Source: Kitasatospora sp. DSM 101779 (GTDB taxonomy: Bacteria; Actinomycetota; Actinomycetes; Streptomycetales; Streptomycetaceae). From it: 64,000 bases of DNA. Position 1 is the first letter of the stretch, and each line of letters opens with the position of its first letter. Position numbers and translations under genes: made by a program. Below, piece after piece: positions 27,221-34,930 of the stretch. The stretch is taken from assembly GCF_025655475.1 (NCBI RefSeq), contig NZ_JAHTIK010000001.1:7778124-7842123 (forward strand), given 5' to 3'. The notes beneath the pieces were generated by a model, which saw only the letters and a list, made by a program, of their open reading frames with translations, had not been told where the DNA came from and did not search any database.

Positions 27221-27778
27221 CTACGCCGCGCCCCGGTCGGAGACGTAGTCGCGCACCCGGTCGATCAGCCCGACGCCCGGTGCCAGCAGCTTGCGGGCGG
27301 CCGGCGAGGAGGGCGCGTTCGGGTGCGGGCGCGTCGGCGCGGTCGTCTTGGAGCGGCGCACCTGGTTGCCCAGGTTCTCCAGGTCGGCCTGGCTGCAGGC
27401 CGCGCGCAGGGCCGGGAAGAGGTTCTGCTCCTCGTCGCGGATGTGCGAGGTGACGTCGTCGACCAGGGTCGCGGCCAGGTGTGCCAGCGCGGGGTCGTCC
27501 GCGTCCTTGCCCTCGATCTCCTTCAGCAGGCGCTCGACCTGGGCGTGGTCCTCGACCTCGCGGTCGGCCATCGCGTCGCCGCCCGACACGTGTGCACGGA
27601 CCGCGGGGTACAGGTAGGCCTCCTCGGCCACGGAGTGCCGGACGAGCTCGATCGTCACCTCGTCGAGCAGCGACTTCCGGTGTTCCCCGGTGGACTTGAC
27701 GATCTGCGCGAAGAGTTCCTCGACCTCGCGGTGGTCGGTCTCGAGTTCCTTGATGACGTCGCCGCCGTGGCCTGCCAT
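27221..27778 (-). CDS. Hemerythrin HHE-domain protein
   Basis: A 185-residue protein with the four-helix hemerythrin fold. Di-iron ligand motifs are complete: ETDHREVEELF, LVRHSVAEEAYLYP, EVEDHAQVERLL and HIRDEEQNLFPAL. A basic Pro-rich tail ends in a short helix. Start ATG 27778 (MAGHGGDVIKEL) follows GAGGCAG. Such proteins bind O2, H2O2 or NO-derived species and are common in oxidative-stress regulons. A SigB-type promoter lies directly upstream. Confidence 0.9.
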   Translation of the reverse strand: MAGHGGDVIKELETDHREVEELFAQIVKSTGEHRKSLLDEVTIELVRHSVAEEAYLYPAVRAHVSGGDAMADREVEDHAQVERLLKEIEGKDADDPALAHLAATLVDDVTSHIRDEEQNLFPALRAACSQADLENLGNQVRRSKTTAPTRPHPNAPSSPAARKLLAPGVGLIDRVRDYVSDRGAA

Positions 27779-27827
27779 CGCTGCCTCCTCGGGTCGGGCC
27801 CGCCAGGTGCGGGCCGGTAGTCGGCGG

Positions 27828-27852
27828 CTGCCCCGCCGGGCCGGGTGCACAC
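27828..27852 (-). promoter_or_regulatory. SigB-type promoter of the hemerythrin gene
   Basis: On the minus strand GTGT-N15-GGGCAG, extended GGGCAGCCG, ends 50 bp before ATG 27778. Confidence 0.6.
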
Positions 27853-27999
27853 GTGCTGTCCGCGCGGAAGGTCACCGGGCGCGTGCGGTGGCTTCCCGAC
27901 TCCGCGTCCCGGACGTGTGCCGTATCGACGGGGCGGTGGCGACACGGACGGGCCGATCGGCGTAGCGTCGGGGGTCCGGGGCCCGAGTTTGGCGGTGAG

Positions 28000-28947
28000 A
28001 TGGAATCGTTCCTGTTCGACAGCGCGAGTCTGGATGCGACGGAGGAGTTCCTCTCGTCCGCGTACACGCCCATGAGGATCGGCGGGCCGGTGGAGGATGC
28101 GCGGGTGCGGATCAGCCGGCGTGCGGTCGGCCCGCTTGCGGTGGACCGCCTCTCGTTCGGCTACACCATGGGCTACGACGCGGGCAGTCTCGGCAAGGTG
28201 TGCCTGATCACCATGCACGCGGGGACAATCGTCGACCGCACCGACGGCCGCGAGGAGGTCTTCGGAGCCGGTGAGACCTTCCTGATCGCGCCGCCCGACC
28301 GCCCGTACCGGGGCGAGGTCCTCTCCGCCCGGTACACCATCGCGATGTTCGACACGGCGCTGCTGGCCGGGGCGGCACCGGCCGGCACCGCAGGCGGCGG
28401 ACCGGTACGGCTGACCGGGCCCCGCGCGGTCACGCCCGCGGCGAACCGGCAGCTGACCGCCGCCGTCGCCTACCTCCGCGACGGCGTCCTCGACAACCCG
28501 GCCGCCTGCGAGTCCGATCTGCTGGTGTCCAGCGCGGCCCAGCACCTGGCCACCGCCACCCTCGCAGCCCTGCCGCACACCGCCCGCACCGACCCGCTGC
28601 CCGCCGACACCCGGGACGCCACGCCCGGGACCCTGCGCCGGGCCGTCGCGTTCATCGACGACAACGCCCACCAGGACCTCACCCTGGCCGCCGTCGCCGC
28701 CGCGGCCTGTGTCACGCCCCGGGCGCTGCAGTACTCCTTCCGCCGGTACGCCGGCTGCACCCCGCTCGGGTACCTGCGGCGCGTCCGGCTCGCCCGCGCG
28801 CACGAGGAACTCAAGGCCGCCACCCCGCAGGACGGGGTGACGGTCACCGTGGTCGCCGCCCGCTGGGGCTTCGCCCACCCCGGGCGGTTCGCCGAGGCCT
28901 ACCGGCGCGCCTACGGGGTCGCCCCCTCGGTCACGCTGAAGCGGTGA
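28000..28947 (+). CDS. AraC family transcriptional regulator
   Basis: A 315-residue regulator. Residues ~35-150 resemble the AraC-binding-like cupin domain (FGAGETFLIAPPDRPYRGEV). Residues ~210-310 carry two helix-turn-helix units: LTLAAVAAAACVTPRALQYSFRRY and VTVVAARWGFAHPGRFAEAYR. Start ATG 28000 (MESFLFDSASLDATEEFL) is supported by similarity to AraC-binding-like N-termini. It is divergent from hemerythrin but separated by 220 bp. The C-terminal domain is closely related to that of the 52214 protein. Target unknown. Confidence 0.9.
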   Translation: MESFLFDSASLDATEEFLSSAYTPMRIGGPVEDARVRISRRAVGPLAVDRLSFGYTMGYDAGSLGKVCLITMHAGTIVDRTDGREEVFGAGETFLIAPPDRPYRGEVLSARYTIAMFDTALLAGAAPAGTAGGGPVRLTGPRAVTPAANRQLTAAVAYLRDGVLDNPAACESDLLVSSAAQHLATATLAALPHTARTDPLPADTRDATPGTLRRAVAFIDDNAHQDLTLAAVAAAACVTPRALQYSFRRYAGCTPLGYLRRVRLARAHEELKAATPQDGVTVTVVAARWGFAHPGRFAEAYRRAYGVAPSVTLKR

Positions 28948-29137
28948 CCGGCGCCCGCCGACCGCTGGGCGGATAGGGACCCGCAGGTGGAGAGGCGGCC
29001 GCGGCGAGCGGCGCGGCGGCGTCCGGCCCGGCGCGGCCACGCCGATCGTCGGGTGGCAGCAGGTCGGGGGTGCCACGGCGAGGGGGGCAGGACGCCGTGA
29101 CACACCCGTGTTCCGCCTCTGGGCAGTACGGCGCGCT

Positions 29138-29356
29138 TCAAACCTGCGGGTCGGGCGGCCTGCTGCGGCGGCGGTGGCTGGTGTCGCAGAACGGGAAGCA
29201 CCGGCTGCGCCGACACGCGCACAGGGCGACCACCGGGCGCTCGCTGACCTGCCGGGTGCCGTCCGGCAGGACGACCTCGACCGGGCCCTCGACCAGGAAC
29301 GGGCCGTCCCCGGCGACGGTGACCCGCCGAGGTTCGCGCTCAGACGGGCCGGACAC
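29138..29356 (-). CDS. CDGSH iron-sulfur domain protein
   Basis: A 72-residue mitoNEET-like protein. The cluster-binding motif reads CACRRSRCFPFCDTSH, that is C-x-C...C-D-x-S-H with three Cys and one His, which should hold a labile [2Fe-2S]. The N-terminal strand region (VEVVLPDGTRQVS) is typical of single-domain bacterial members. Its start overlaps the end of the methyltransferase gene by 17 bp, so the two are coupled. A role in Fe-S or redox sensing is likely. Confidence 0.85.
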   Translation of the reverse strand: MSGPSEREPRRVTVAGDGPFLVEGPVEVVLPDGTRQVSERPVVALCACRRSRCFPFCDTSHRRRSRPPDPQV

Positions 29357-29987
29357 CGCGGACCACCACCAGTTCCTCCTCGCGCTGCCCCGGTGCGATC
29401 AGGCCGCGCTCCTCGAACCAGCCCGCGCGGGCGGTCATCACCGGCCCGAAGGGCTGCCGCCGCCGGACGGCGATGCCGACCAGCAGCCCGGCGCGGGCGA
29501 GTGCGGCACAGGTCGCCGGGACACCGGCGAGCGCCGACTGCACGACCAGCAGCACCCCGCCCGGGGCGAGGAGCGGGGGCGCGTCGGCGCAGATCCGGTC
29601 CAGCAGGGCGCGGCCGTCGCGGCCGGCGTCCCAGCTGCGGGCGATCCCGCGGCGCGGCGGCGCCGACCGGTTGGGCACATAGGGCGGGTTCGCGGTGATC
29701 AGGTCGAACCGGGCGCCGGCGACCGGGGCGAGCAGGTCGCCGTGGCGCAGGCGCACCCGGCGGCGGTTGAGCAGCAGATTGGCGGCGGCCGCGGCCAGGG
29801 CCCGCCGGGAGACGTCCACCGCCGTCACACGGGCGCCCAGGGCGGCGGCGGCCATCGCCACCGCCCCGCTGCCGGTGCACAGGTCGAGGACCCGCCGGCC
29901 GTCGAGCGTCTCGCGTTCCAGCGCCTCGGTGAGCAGCCGGGTGTCCCCCTGGGCCGGGTACACGCCCGGCGGGGTGATCAGAAGCAT
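29340..29987 (-). CDS. HemK2/MTQ2-type protein methyltransferase
   Basis: A 215-residue class I methyltransferase. The SAM motif is VLDLCTGSGAVAMAAA, then VTAVDVSRRALAAA, and the catalytic NPPY in FDLITANPPYVPNRS marks N5-glutamine methyltransferases of the HemK/PrmC group. Length and start MLLITPPGVYPAQGDT match the HemK2/MTQ2 subgroup, which methylates release-factor-like or other proteins. The ATG at 29987 lies only 10 bp from a SigB-type -10, so the mRNA is probably leaderless. CDGSH follows. Confidence 0.88.
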   Translation of the reverse strand: MLLITPPGVYPAQGDTRLLTEALERETLDGRRVLDLCTGSGAVAMAAAALGARVTAVDVSRRALAAAAANLLLNRRRVRLRHGDLLAPVAGARFDLITANPPYVPNRSAPPRRGIARSWDAGRDGRALLDRICADAPPLLAPGGVLLVVQSALAGVPATCAALARAGLLVGIAVRRRQPFGPVMTARAGWFEERGLIAPGQREEELVVVRGVRPV

Positions 29988-29996
29988 GCTCCGCGC

Positions 29997-30021
29997 CTGC
30001 CCGGCGCTCCCGCGCCGAACC
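29997..30021 (-). promoter_or_regulatory. SigB-type promoter giving a probably leaderless mRNA
   Basis: GGTT-N15-GGGCAG, extended GGGCAGGCG. The -10 ends at 29997 and the HemK2 ATG is at 29987, so transcription should start at or within a few bases of the ATG. Confidence 0.6.
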
Positions 30022-30044
30022 ATCGTGGCCTTCGGCCGGCGGGC

Positions 30045-30500
30045 GGCCGGAGAGTGTCGTGCAGGAACTCCAGGGCGGCGAGGACGGCCGCACGGTGGAT
30101 CCCGCCGCGGTCGGCCGCGTCGGTGCGGGGTGCGGGGTGCGGCGGTGGTGGTGCCGTGCGGGGACGCGAGGGCCACGAAGTCCGTGCCGACCGGGTGGCC
30201 GTCCTGCGGGGCCGGCCCGGCCACGCCGGTGGTGGCCGGGCCGTACCCGGAGAGGGCCTGCGGCGTGTCTGCGACGGGCAGTCGGGTGATTGATGCAGGT
30301 GCCCCCACGCGCCCCCTACGGCTGCCCTATCGCCTTTGAAGACACGCCGTAGGCGACCACGCCGCCGCGGAGGACGCCGGCGGCGCCCGGTGCCTCCGCG
30401 AGCACCTGGCAGAGGGCGCCGGCGGTCAGCGACTCGGCGGCGAGGGTGCGTCCGGCCGCGTCCGGTGCCGCCGTGATCTGCCGGGCGAGCCGGTCCGGCC
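30045..30500 (-). pseudogene. cinA: cinA (CinA C-terminal amidase) remnant broken by a palindromic element
   Basis: The minus strand encodes LAAESLTAGALCQVLAEAPG and LRGGVVAY (30500-30349), the start of the CinA C-terminal/PncC domain. An 87-bp palindromic element follows and introduces GVSSKAIGQP-stop. Beyond it the domain resumes as GYGPATTGVAGPAPQDGHPV (~30250-30190). It then changes frame and ends with GGIHRAAVLAALEFLHDTL (~30110-30050). About 30 residues expected between VAY and GYG are missing. With a stop, an insertion and a frameshift the gene is dead. The intact enzyme would deamidate NMN. Confidence 0.75.
30262..30348. repeat. 87-bp derivative of the palindromic repeat family, inside cinA
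   Basis: The ends are inverted: GGCGTGTCT at 30262-30270 and AGACACGCC at 30340-30348. Read on the minus strand it begins GGCGTGTCTTCAAAGGCGAT, like the copies at 57746 and 61777. It continues through the GGGGGCGCG box and then jumps to the right-end sequence (TGCATCAATCACCCGACTG). The central ~110 bp of the long copies are absent. Confidence 0.75.
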
Positions 30501-30563
30501 GGTCCGGCAGGCTGCGGGGGAGGGGCGATCGGGCACGGCCCGGATCCTCGCGGGGGACGGCCG

Positions 30564-31586
30564 TCAGGCCGGCGGCCCGTCGTCGAGCGGGGTCCGGAGC
30601 GAGCTGCGGCCCCGGCCCCAGGCGCCGAGCAGGTGATCGGCCAAACGGTCCTCGACCGCACCGGTGGCGGCGATGCCGAAGGCGATGTCCGCGGCGAGCG
30701 CCGGATCGCCGGCGACCAGCGGCTCCAGGACGCTGCGGCGCACCAGCTGTTCGTGTACGGCGTCGGCCACCACGTGCTCCCGGTAGAAGAGCGTGCCCGC
30801 CGGCGAGGCGCCGAGGCGTTCCAGCGCGCGGGCCAGCCGGGCCGCGCCCGGCGGGGAGGTGATCTCGACCGCGGCGAACTGGCCGACCGCCGCCCCGCGC
30901 AGCGCCCGGTGCAGCCCGAACAGCGACATCAGGTTGACCACGGCGAGGGTGGGGGCGGGCACGGCGTCGAGGTGGTACCCGTAGCGGGTGTCGAGGCCGA
31001 GGTCGGCCATCATCCGGGCGAACAGCAGCGCATGGGCCCGTTCGGGCCGCCCGGAGCCGTACTCGTCGTACTGGACGGTCATCAGGGCGGCCTTGGCCGG
31101 GTGGGGCAGCCGCGGGACGGCCCACAGCTGCGGGTCGGCCTCCTTGAGGTGGTAGAGCGACCGGTGGACGAGGTACTCCCGGGCCTGCCAGCGCTCCCCG
31201 TGCTCCAGCAGGTGGTAGGAGGGGCCCACGCCGTCCGGGGGCTCCACCAGCAGGTCGGCGACCACCTGCGCCAGCGGGCCGGGCTCGCCGACCGCCTCGC
31301 GCAGGGCCGCGAGGAACGCCGCCTCCAGTCGGGCGCGCAGCGCCAGCAGTCCGGTGTCCCACTCCCATGCCGGGTCGACCCGGTGGAATCCCTGGTAGTG
31401 GAGCTCGTAGCAGACGTACAGGGCCAGTTGCGCGTCCTCGGCCAGCGGGTCCCCGACGTCCGCCGGGCGGCCGGGCGCAGTGCCCGGCGGGGCGGTGAGC
31501 AGGTCCAGCACCAGCGCCGACAGCGGACCGCGGGCCGACGGCAGCACGGGCGCCGCCGCGGCGGCGGGACGGAGCACGGTCGTCAT
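30564..31586 (-). CDS. Iron-containing redox enzyme (heme-oxygenase-like diiron oxidase, HDO fold)
   Basis: A 340-residue all-helical protein of the HDO superfamily. Candidate diiron ligands are in YVCYELHYQGF, YHLLEHGERWQAREYLVH and QYDEYGSGRPERAHALLF; the last is the hallmark DEYGxG...E-x-x-H block. Family members oxidise fatty acids, amino acids or aromatic compounds with O2; the substrate here is unknown. It starts 33 bp after the DDAH-like gene on the same strand, so the two are probably one unit. The CDGSH and HemK2 genes nearby are common neighbours of this family in Streptomyces. Confidence 0.85.
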   Translation of the reverse strand: MTTVLRPAAAAAPVLPSARGPLSALVLDLLTAPPGTAPGRPADVGDPLAEDAQLALYVCYELHYQGFHRVDPAWEWDTGLLALRARLEAAFLAALREAVGEPGPLAQVVADLLVEPPDGVGPSYHLLEHGERWQAREYLVHRSLYHLKEADPQLWAVPRLPHPAKAALMTVQYDEYGSGRPERAHALLFARMMADLGLDTRYGYHLDAVPAPTLAVVNLMSLFGLHRALRGAAVGQFAAVEITSPPGAARLARALERLGASPAGTLFYREHVVADAVHEQLVRRSVLEPLVAGDPALAADIAFGIAATGAVEDRLADHLLGAWGRGRSSLRTPLDDGPPA

Positions 31587-31619
31587 CAGGGAACCTCCCT
31601 CGCAGGGCCGCGGTGCGGC

Positions 31620-32462
31620 TCACCCACCGCGGAGTTCGAGCGTGCAGCACTTCGGCCCGCCGCCGGCCTTGAGCAGTTCGGGCATTTCCACTGGGACGGG
31701 CCGGAAGCCGTGTGCGTGCAGCTGCCCGGCCAGGCCGGTGGCGGCCCGGGGCAGCACCACGTGCCGGCCGTCGCACACCGCGTTGAGCCCGAACACGGCC
31801 GCGTCCGCCTCCTCGGCGCGGACGGCGTCGGGGTACAGCGCGGCCAGCAGCCGCCGGCTGGCGGGGGAGAAGGCCGGCGGCCAGTACATGATCTGATCGT
31901 CACTCAGCACCGCCAGCGCGGTGTCCAAGTGGTAGAAGCGCGGATCGACCAGCTGCAGGGTGACCACCGGCAGACCGAGCAGACGCTGTGCCTCGCGGTG
32001 GGCCGGCGCGGTCGTCCGGAAGCCGGAACCGGCCAGGATCCGCCGCCCGGCGACCAGCAGATCGCCCTCGCCCTCGTTGACCAGTCTCGCCGTGTGCACC
32101 GGCCGGAAGCCCGCCTGGCCGAACCAGCGCCGGTGGGCGGCGGCTTCGCCCGCCCGCTCCGCGTGCTTGAACCGCGCCACCAGCACCCGCCCGTCCACCA
32201 CGGTGGCGCCGTTGGCGGTGAACACCATGTCGGGCAGCCCCGGCAGCGGATCCATGGTCCTCACGTCGTGGCCCAGCCCGCGCAGCACCGCACACAGACG
32301 CCGCCACTGCCGCTCGGCCGCCGCGCCGTCGACCGGACGGCCGGGGTCCATCCACGGGTTGATCGCGTAGCTCACGGCGAAGTACGTCGGCGGACACAGC
32401 AGGTACCGCCGTCGCCGAGGCACGGGCACGGGCGCGGGCGGAGGGATCGGCGGACGGGTCAT
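31620..32462 (-). CDS. Dimethylargininase-like hydrolase (DDAH/guanidine-modifying family)
   Basis: A 280-residue member of the amidinotransferase/DDAH superfamily. Seen are PPTYFAVSYAINPWMD, the substrate loop LPDMVFTANGATVVDG, a conserved central region VDPRFYHLDTALAVL with the catalytic His, and the C-terminal GGGPKCCTLELR with the nucleophilic Cys. It would hydrolyse a guanidino compound such as dimethylarginine to citrulline plus amine. Length and motifs fit intact family members. A SigB-type promoter lies upstream and the HDO gene follows. Confidence 0.85.
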   Translation of the reverse strand: MTRPPIPPPAPVPVPRRRRYLLCPPTYFAVSYAINPWMDPGRPVDGAAAERQWRRLCAVLRGLGHDVRTMDPLPGLPDMVFTANGATVVDGRVLVARFKHAERAGEAAAHRRWFGQAGFRPVHTARLVNEGEGDLLVAGRRILAGSGFRTTAPAHREAQRLLGLPVVTLQLVDPRFYHLDTALAVLSDDQIMYWPPAFSPASRRLLAALYPDAVRAEEADAAVFGLNAVCDGRHVVLPRAATGLAGQLHAHGFRPVPVEMPELLKAGGGPKCCTLELRGG

Positions 32463-32521
32463 GGGTCAGGCTCCTGGTCGGCCCGGTGCCGGGACCGTCC
32501 GGCACGCGGTCTGCGCGGCGC

Positions 32522-32546
32522 CTACCCGCGGCCGCCGACGGCACAC
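32522..32546 (-). promoter_or_regulatory. SigB-type promoter of the DDAH-HDO unit
   Basis: On the minus strand GTGT-N15-GGGTAG, extended GGGTAGGCG, ends 60 bp before ATG 32462. Confidence 0.65.
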
Positions 32547-32610
32547 CCGCCGCGGCGCCGGGGCCGGCCGGTCACCACCCGGCGCAGACCCCGCCGGCAC
32601 CTCGGCACAG

Positions 32611-32635
32611 GCGTGGCACGGCCCGACCCGGGTAG
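32611..32635 (+). promoter_or_regulatory. SigB-type promoter of the 32683 gene
   Basis: GCGT-N15-GGGTAG, extended GGGTAGGCG, ends 48 bp before ATG 32683. Confidence 0.65.
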
Positions 32636-32682
32636 GCGCGCCAGGACACCGAGGAGAGCAACGCCGACCAGGGAGGTGGACC

Positions 32683-33153
32683 ATGAGCGAGGACCACGAC
32701 TCGGAGCCCACGGTGTGGGCGCTCACCGTGCAGGAGCAGCCGATCGGCCCTCCCCTCGCGGAGGCCTTCATCGAAGTCGGCCGGCGGTGGCACGGCGAAC
32801 TGCTCACCCACGCCCTGGAGAGCGGCTTCCTGCTGGCGGCCGGCGAGGCGCCGCAGAGCACCGCCATGGTGGTGATGCGCGGCCCCCTGGTCGAGCGGCT
32901 CCTCTTCGTCGGCGGCCGGCAGTCCTGGGAGCCGGTGCCCAAGCCCGCGGCCTCCCCCGAGTGGCGGACCGCGGCCCGAGAGCGCGGCGAGGTCCTGGTC
33001 GTCGTCGTCCCGCCCGGCACCTGCCTGGTGGACGAGGACGACCCGGACGACGAGGACCCGCAGAACGAGGCCACCGGGCTCGTCCGCAGCATCGGCGAGG
33101 CCTGCGACGACGGCGTCGTCCTGCACGGGACGGCCGCGCTCGCCCTGGTGTGA
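32683..33153 (+). CDS. Hypothetical protein
   Basis: A 156-residue protein of mixed alpha/beta character (WALTVQEQPIGPPLAEAFIE; TAMVVMRGPLVERLLFVGG) with a very acidic stretch (VDEDDPDDEDPQNEA) near residue 120. RBS GGGAGG precedes ATG 32683. No known family is recognised. Its SigB-type promoter and the hemerythrin gene 113 bp downstream suggest a stress function. It is divergent from the DDAH-like gene. Confidence 0.7.
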   Translation: MSEDHDSEPTVWALTVQEQPIGPPLAEAFIEVGRRWHGELLTHALESGFLLAAGEAPQSTAMVVMRGPLVERLLFVGGRQSWEPVPKPAASPEWRTAARERGEVLVVVVPPGTCLVDEDDPDDEDPQNEATGLVRSIGEACDDGVVLHGTAALALV

Positions 33154-33220
33154 CCCGGCGCCCGCTGAGGTACGCCACCCCGGGTACCCGCGACCGCCGA
33201 CCAACGCCCGCCCGGGCCCG

Positions 33221-33256
33221 GAAGACCACGGAAGACCACGGAAGACCACGGAAGAC
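33221..33256 (+). repeat. 10-bp tandem repeat upstream of the second hemerythrin gene
   Basis: GAAGACCACG occurs three times in a row (33221-33250) and a fourth time in part (GAAGAC). It ends 10 bp before ATG 33267, beside the RBS. Confidence 0.9.
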
Positions 33257-33266
33257 GAGGTGCACC

Positions 33267-33809
33267 ATGACCTCCGGCGACCTCATCGACGTCCTCACCA
33301 CCGACCACGACCGGCTCCGCAACCTGTTCGGCCGCATGGCCGGCACCCCGCTGAAGGACCCGCTGCGCCGCGAACTCCTCGACGAGGCGGCCGCCCTGCT
33401 GGAGCGCCACATGGCGGTCGAGGCGGAGTACCTCTACCCGCTGGCGCTGCGCACCCTCCCGGACCGCCGGGAGACCGTGGAGCAGGAGCGCGCCGGCCTG
33501 GCGACGATGGGTGCCCTGCTCGACGACCTGTCCCATGTCGGCGCGGACGCCCCGCTCTTCGACCGCAAGGTCGCACTGCTCGTCCGCGAGGTCACCGGTC
33601 ACGCCAGCGAGGAGCAGGCGCTGATCCTGCGCGAACTCGGCACCGCGGCAACGGTGGAGGAGCTGGCGGACACGGGCACGAAGGCCCGGACCGAGCCGCT
33701 GCACAAGGTGCGCCGCTCGCCGGCCGACCGCCCCCGGGATGACCTCCCGCCGACCGGGCCGCGCCCGAAGACCCACCTGCGGGACTTCTTCCGCATCGAG
33801 GGCACATGA
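33267..33809 (+). CDS. Hemerythrin-like protein with an incomplete ligand set
   Basis: A 180-residue HHE-type four-helix protein: LTTDHDRLRNLF, LLERHMAVEAEYLYPLAL, then VEQERAGLATMGALL and VTGHASEEQALILREL. Helices 1, 2 and 4 have the expected His/Glu, but in helix 3 the His found in its paralogue at 27221 (EVEDHAQVERLL) is Leu. The iron site is therefore probably altered or lost. The C-terminus is basic and Pro-rich (RPKTHLRDFF). RBS is GAGGTG. It may be read from the 32611 promoter. Confidence 0.82.
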   Translation: MTSGDLIDVLTTDHDRLRNLFGRMAGTPLKDPLRRELLDEAAALLERHMAVEAEYLYPLALRTLPDRRETVEQERAGLATMGALLDDLSHVGADAPLFDRKVALLVREVTGHASEEQALILRELGTAATVEELADTGTKARTEPLHKVRRSPADRPRDDLPPTGPRPKTHLRDFFRIEGT

Positions 33810-33856
33810 CCTGAGCCGGCGCCCCGTCGGCGCGGGCCCGGTCGCCCGCTCCGCGG

Positions 33857-34213
33857 TCAGCGGCTCTCCTTCAGGGGAGGCTCTCCCGCCGGGTCGATCT
33901 CGAAGACGGTGTCCGCCTCGGTCAGCCGGAGCAGACGGACCATCTGCGGGGTGGGGCCCGTCAGGCGGAAGGCCGTCCCCACGGCGCTGGCGGCCAGCCG
34001 GGCGCGCAGCAGCGCGTTCAGCCCGGCGGAGGTGCAGAAGGTGAGCGCCGAGCAGTCCACGACCAGGGCTGTCGGCCGCGGGGCGCTGCCCGGCGCCTCG
34101 TCCAGGGCTTCCTCGAGCCGGCCCGCGGTGTCCATGTCAGCCTGGCCGGACACGGCGAGTCGGCGTTCCCCGGCGGGCGCCGGGCAGGACGTGACACGGA
34201 GCTCGACATCCAT
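33857..34213 (-). CDS. STAS-domain anti-anti-sigma protein, phosphosite Ser
   Basis: A 118-residue STAS protein (MDVELRVTSCPAPAGERRLA). The core is LVVDCSALTFCTSAGLNALL with Ser at the phosphorylation position. It ends LTEADTVFEIDPAGEPP, very close to the 25833 protein. It has a SigB-type promoter, so it could act in positive feedback: more antagonist frees more sigma factor. It is convergent with the hemerythrin gene. Confidence 0.87.
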   Translation of the reverse strand: MDVELRVTSCPAPAGERRLAVSGQADMDTAGRLEEALDEAPGSAPRPTALVVDCSALTFCTSAGLNALLRARLAASAVGTAFRLTGPTPQMVRLLRLTEADTVFEIDPAGEPPLKESR

Positions 34214-34279
34214 GGTGCTGCTCCCTCCGTCATGGACACACCCCGGCAGGGCTTCCCACGACAGTGGCTTCCGACGCGC

Positions 34280-34304
34280 CTGCCCAGCGACCGGCGAACG
34301 AAGC
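34280..34304 (-). promoter_or_regulatory. SigB-type promoter of the 34213 STAS gene
   Basis: On the minus strand GCTT-N15-GGGCAG, extended GGGCAGGCG, ends 67 bp before the ATG. Confidence 0.65.
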
Positions 34305-34433
34305 GTCCCGGGAGCGCGGACCGCTGAACGAAATCCCGGGCGGCGGGCGGCCTGACATCGCCTCCGGAGGTTACGGCGGGCCGTGATCCGGTTACACGCA
34401 CTCAGGGGCGCAAGCGGACGCAGGAGACGAGGC

Positions 34434-34835
34434 GTGAACCCGACAGCGCGTCACTGGCATCTGCCGCTCGGGTCGACCGACGGCCGAGGGCCCCAGACCG
34501 GCGTGGCCTACGTACGGCACGCGCTGGCCCGGGCCCCGGCCCCCGCCCTGCCCGAGGGGCAGCGGGCGGACGACGTCCTGCTGGTGACCTGCGAGCTGCT
34601 CACCAACGCCTACTGCCACACGCCCGGTCCGATCTGCCTCGACCTCGACCTGGACCACGGCGTCCTCACCGTCGCGGTGACCGACGCGAGCCCCCGACCG
34701 CCCGTGGTCCGCCCCTACCGCCCGCAGCAGCCGCACGGGCACGGCCTGCACATCGTCGAGCGGCTGGCCGTGGACTGGGGCGTCACGCCCCTCCCGAGCG
34801 GCAAGACCGTGTGGGCCGTGCTGCCCGCCCCCTGA
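34434..34835 (+). CDS. HATPase anti-sigma factor (RsbW-like)
   Basis: A 133-residue GHKL-type anti-sigma kinase from GTG 34434, which follows AGGAGACGAGG. The N box is CELLTNAYCHT (E-x3-N), the G1 region VTDASPRPP, the G2 box HGHGLHIVERL, and the end KTVWAVLP. It is divergent from the 33857 STAS gene, its most obvious partner. I saw no SigB-type promoter in front of it. Confidence 0.87.
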   Translation: MNPTARHWHLPLGSTDGRGPQTGVAYVRHALARAPAPALPEGQRADDVLLVTCELLTNAYCHTPGPICLDLDLDHGVLTVAVTDASPRPPVVRPYRPQQPHGHGLHIVERLAVDWGVTPLPSGKTVWAVLPAP

Positions 34836-34849
34836 CCGGGCCGGGCCGC

Positions 34850-34874
34850 GGGTGGCTCGCCCCGGCCCGGGTAG
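34850..34874 (+). promoter_or_regulatory. SigB-type promoter of the MgtC/SapB gene
   Basis: GGGT-N15-GGGTAG, extended GGGTAGGCG, ends 56 bp before GTG 34931. Confidence 0.65.
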
Positions 34875-34930
34875 GCGCGCCGGTGAGGTACCGCCGGCCC
34901 CCGCCGGCGGCGACGGAAGAGGCGAGTCAC

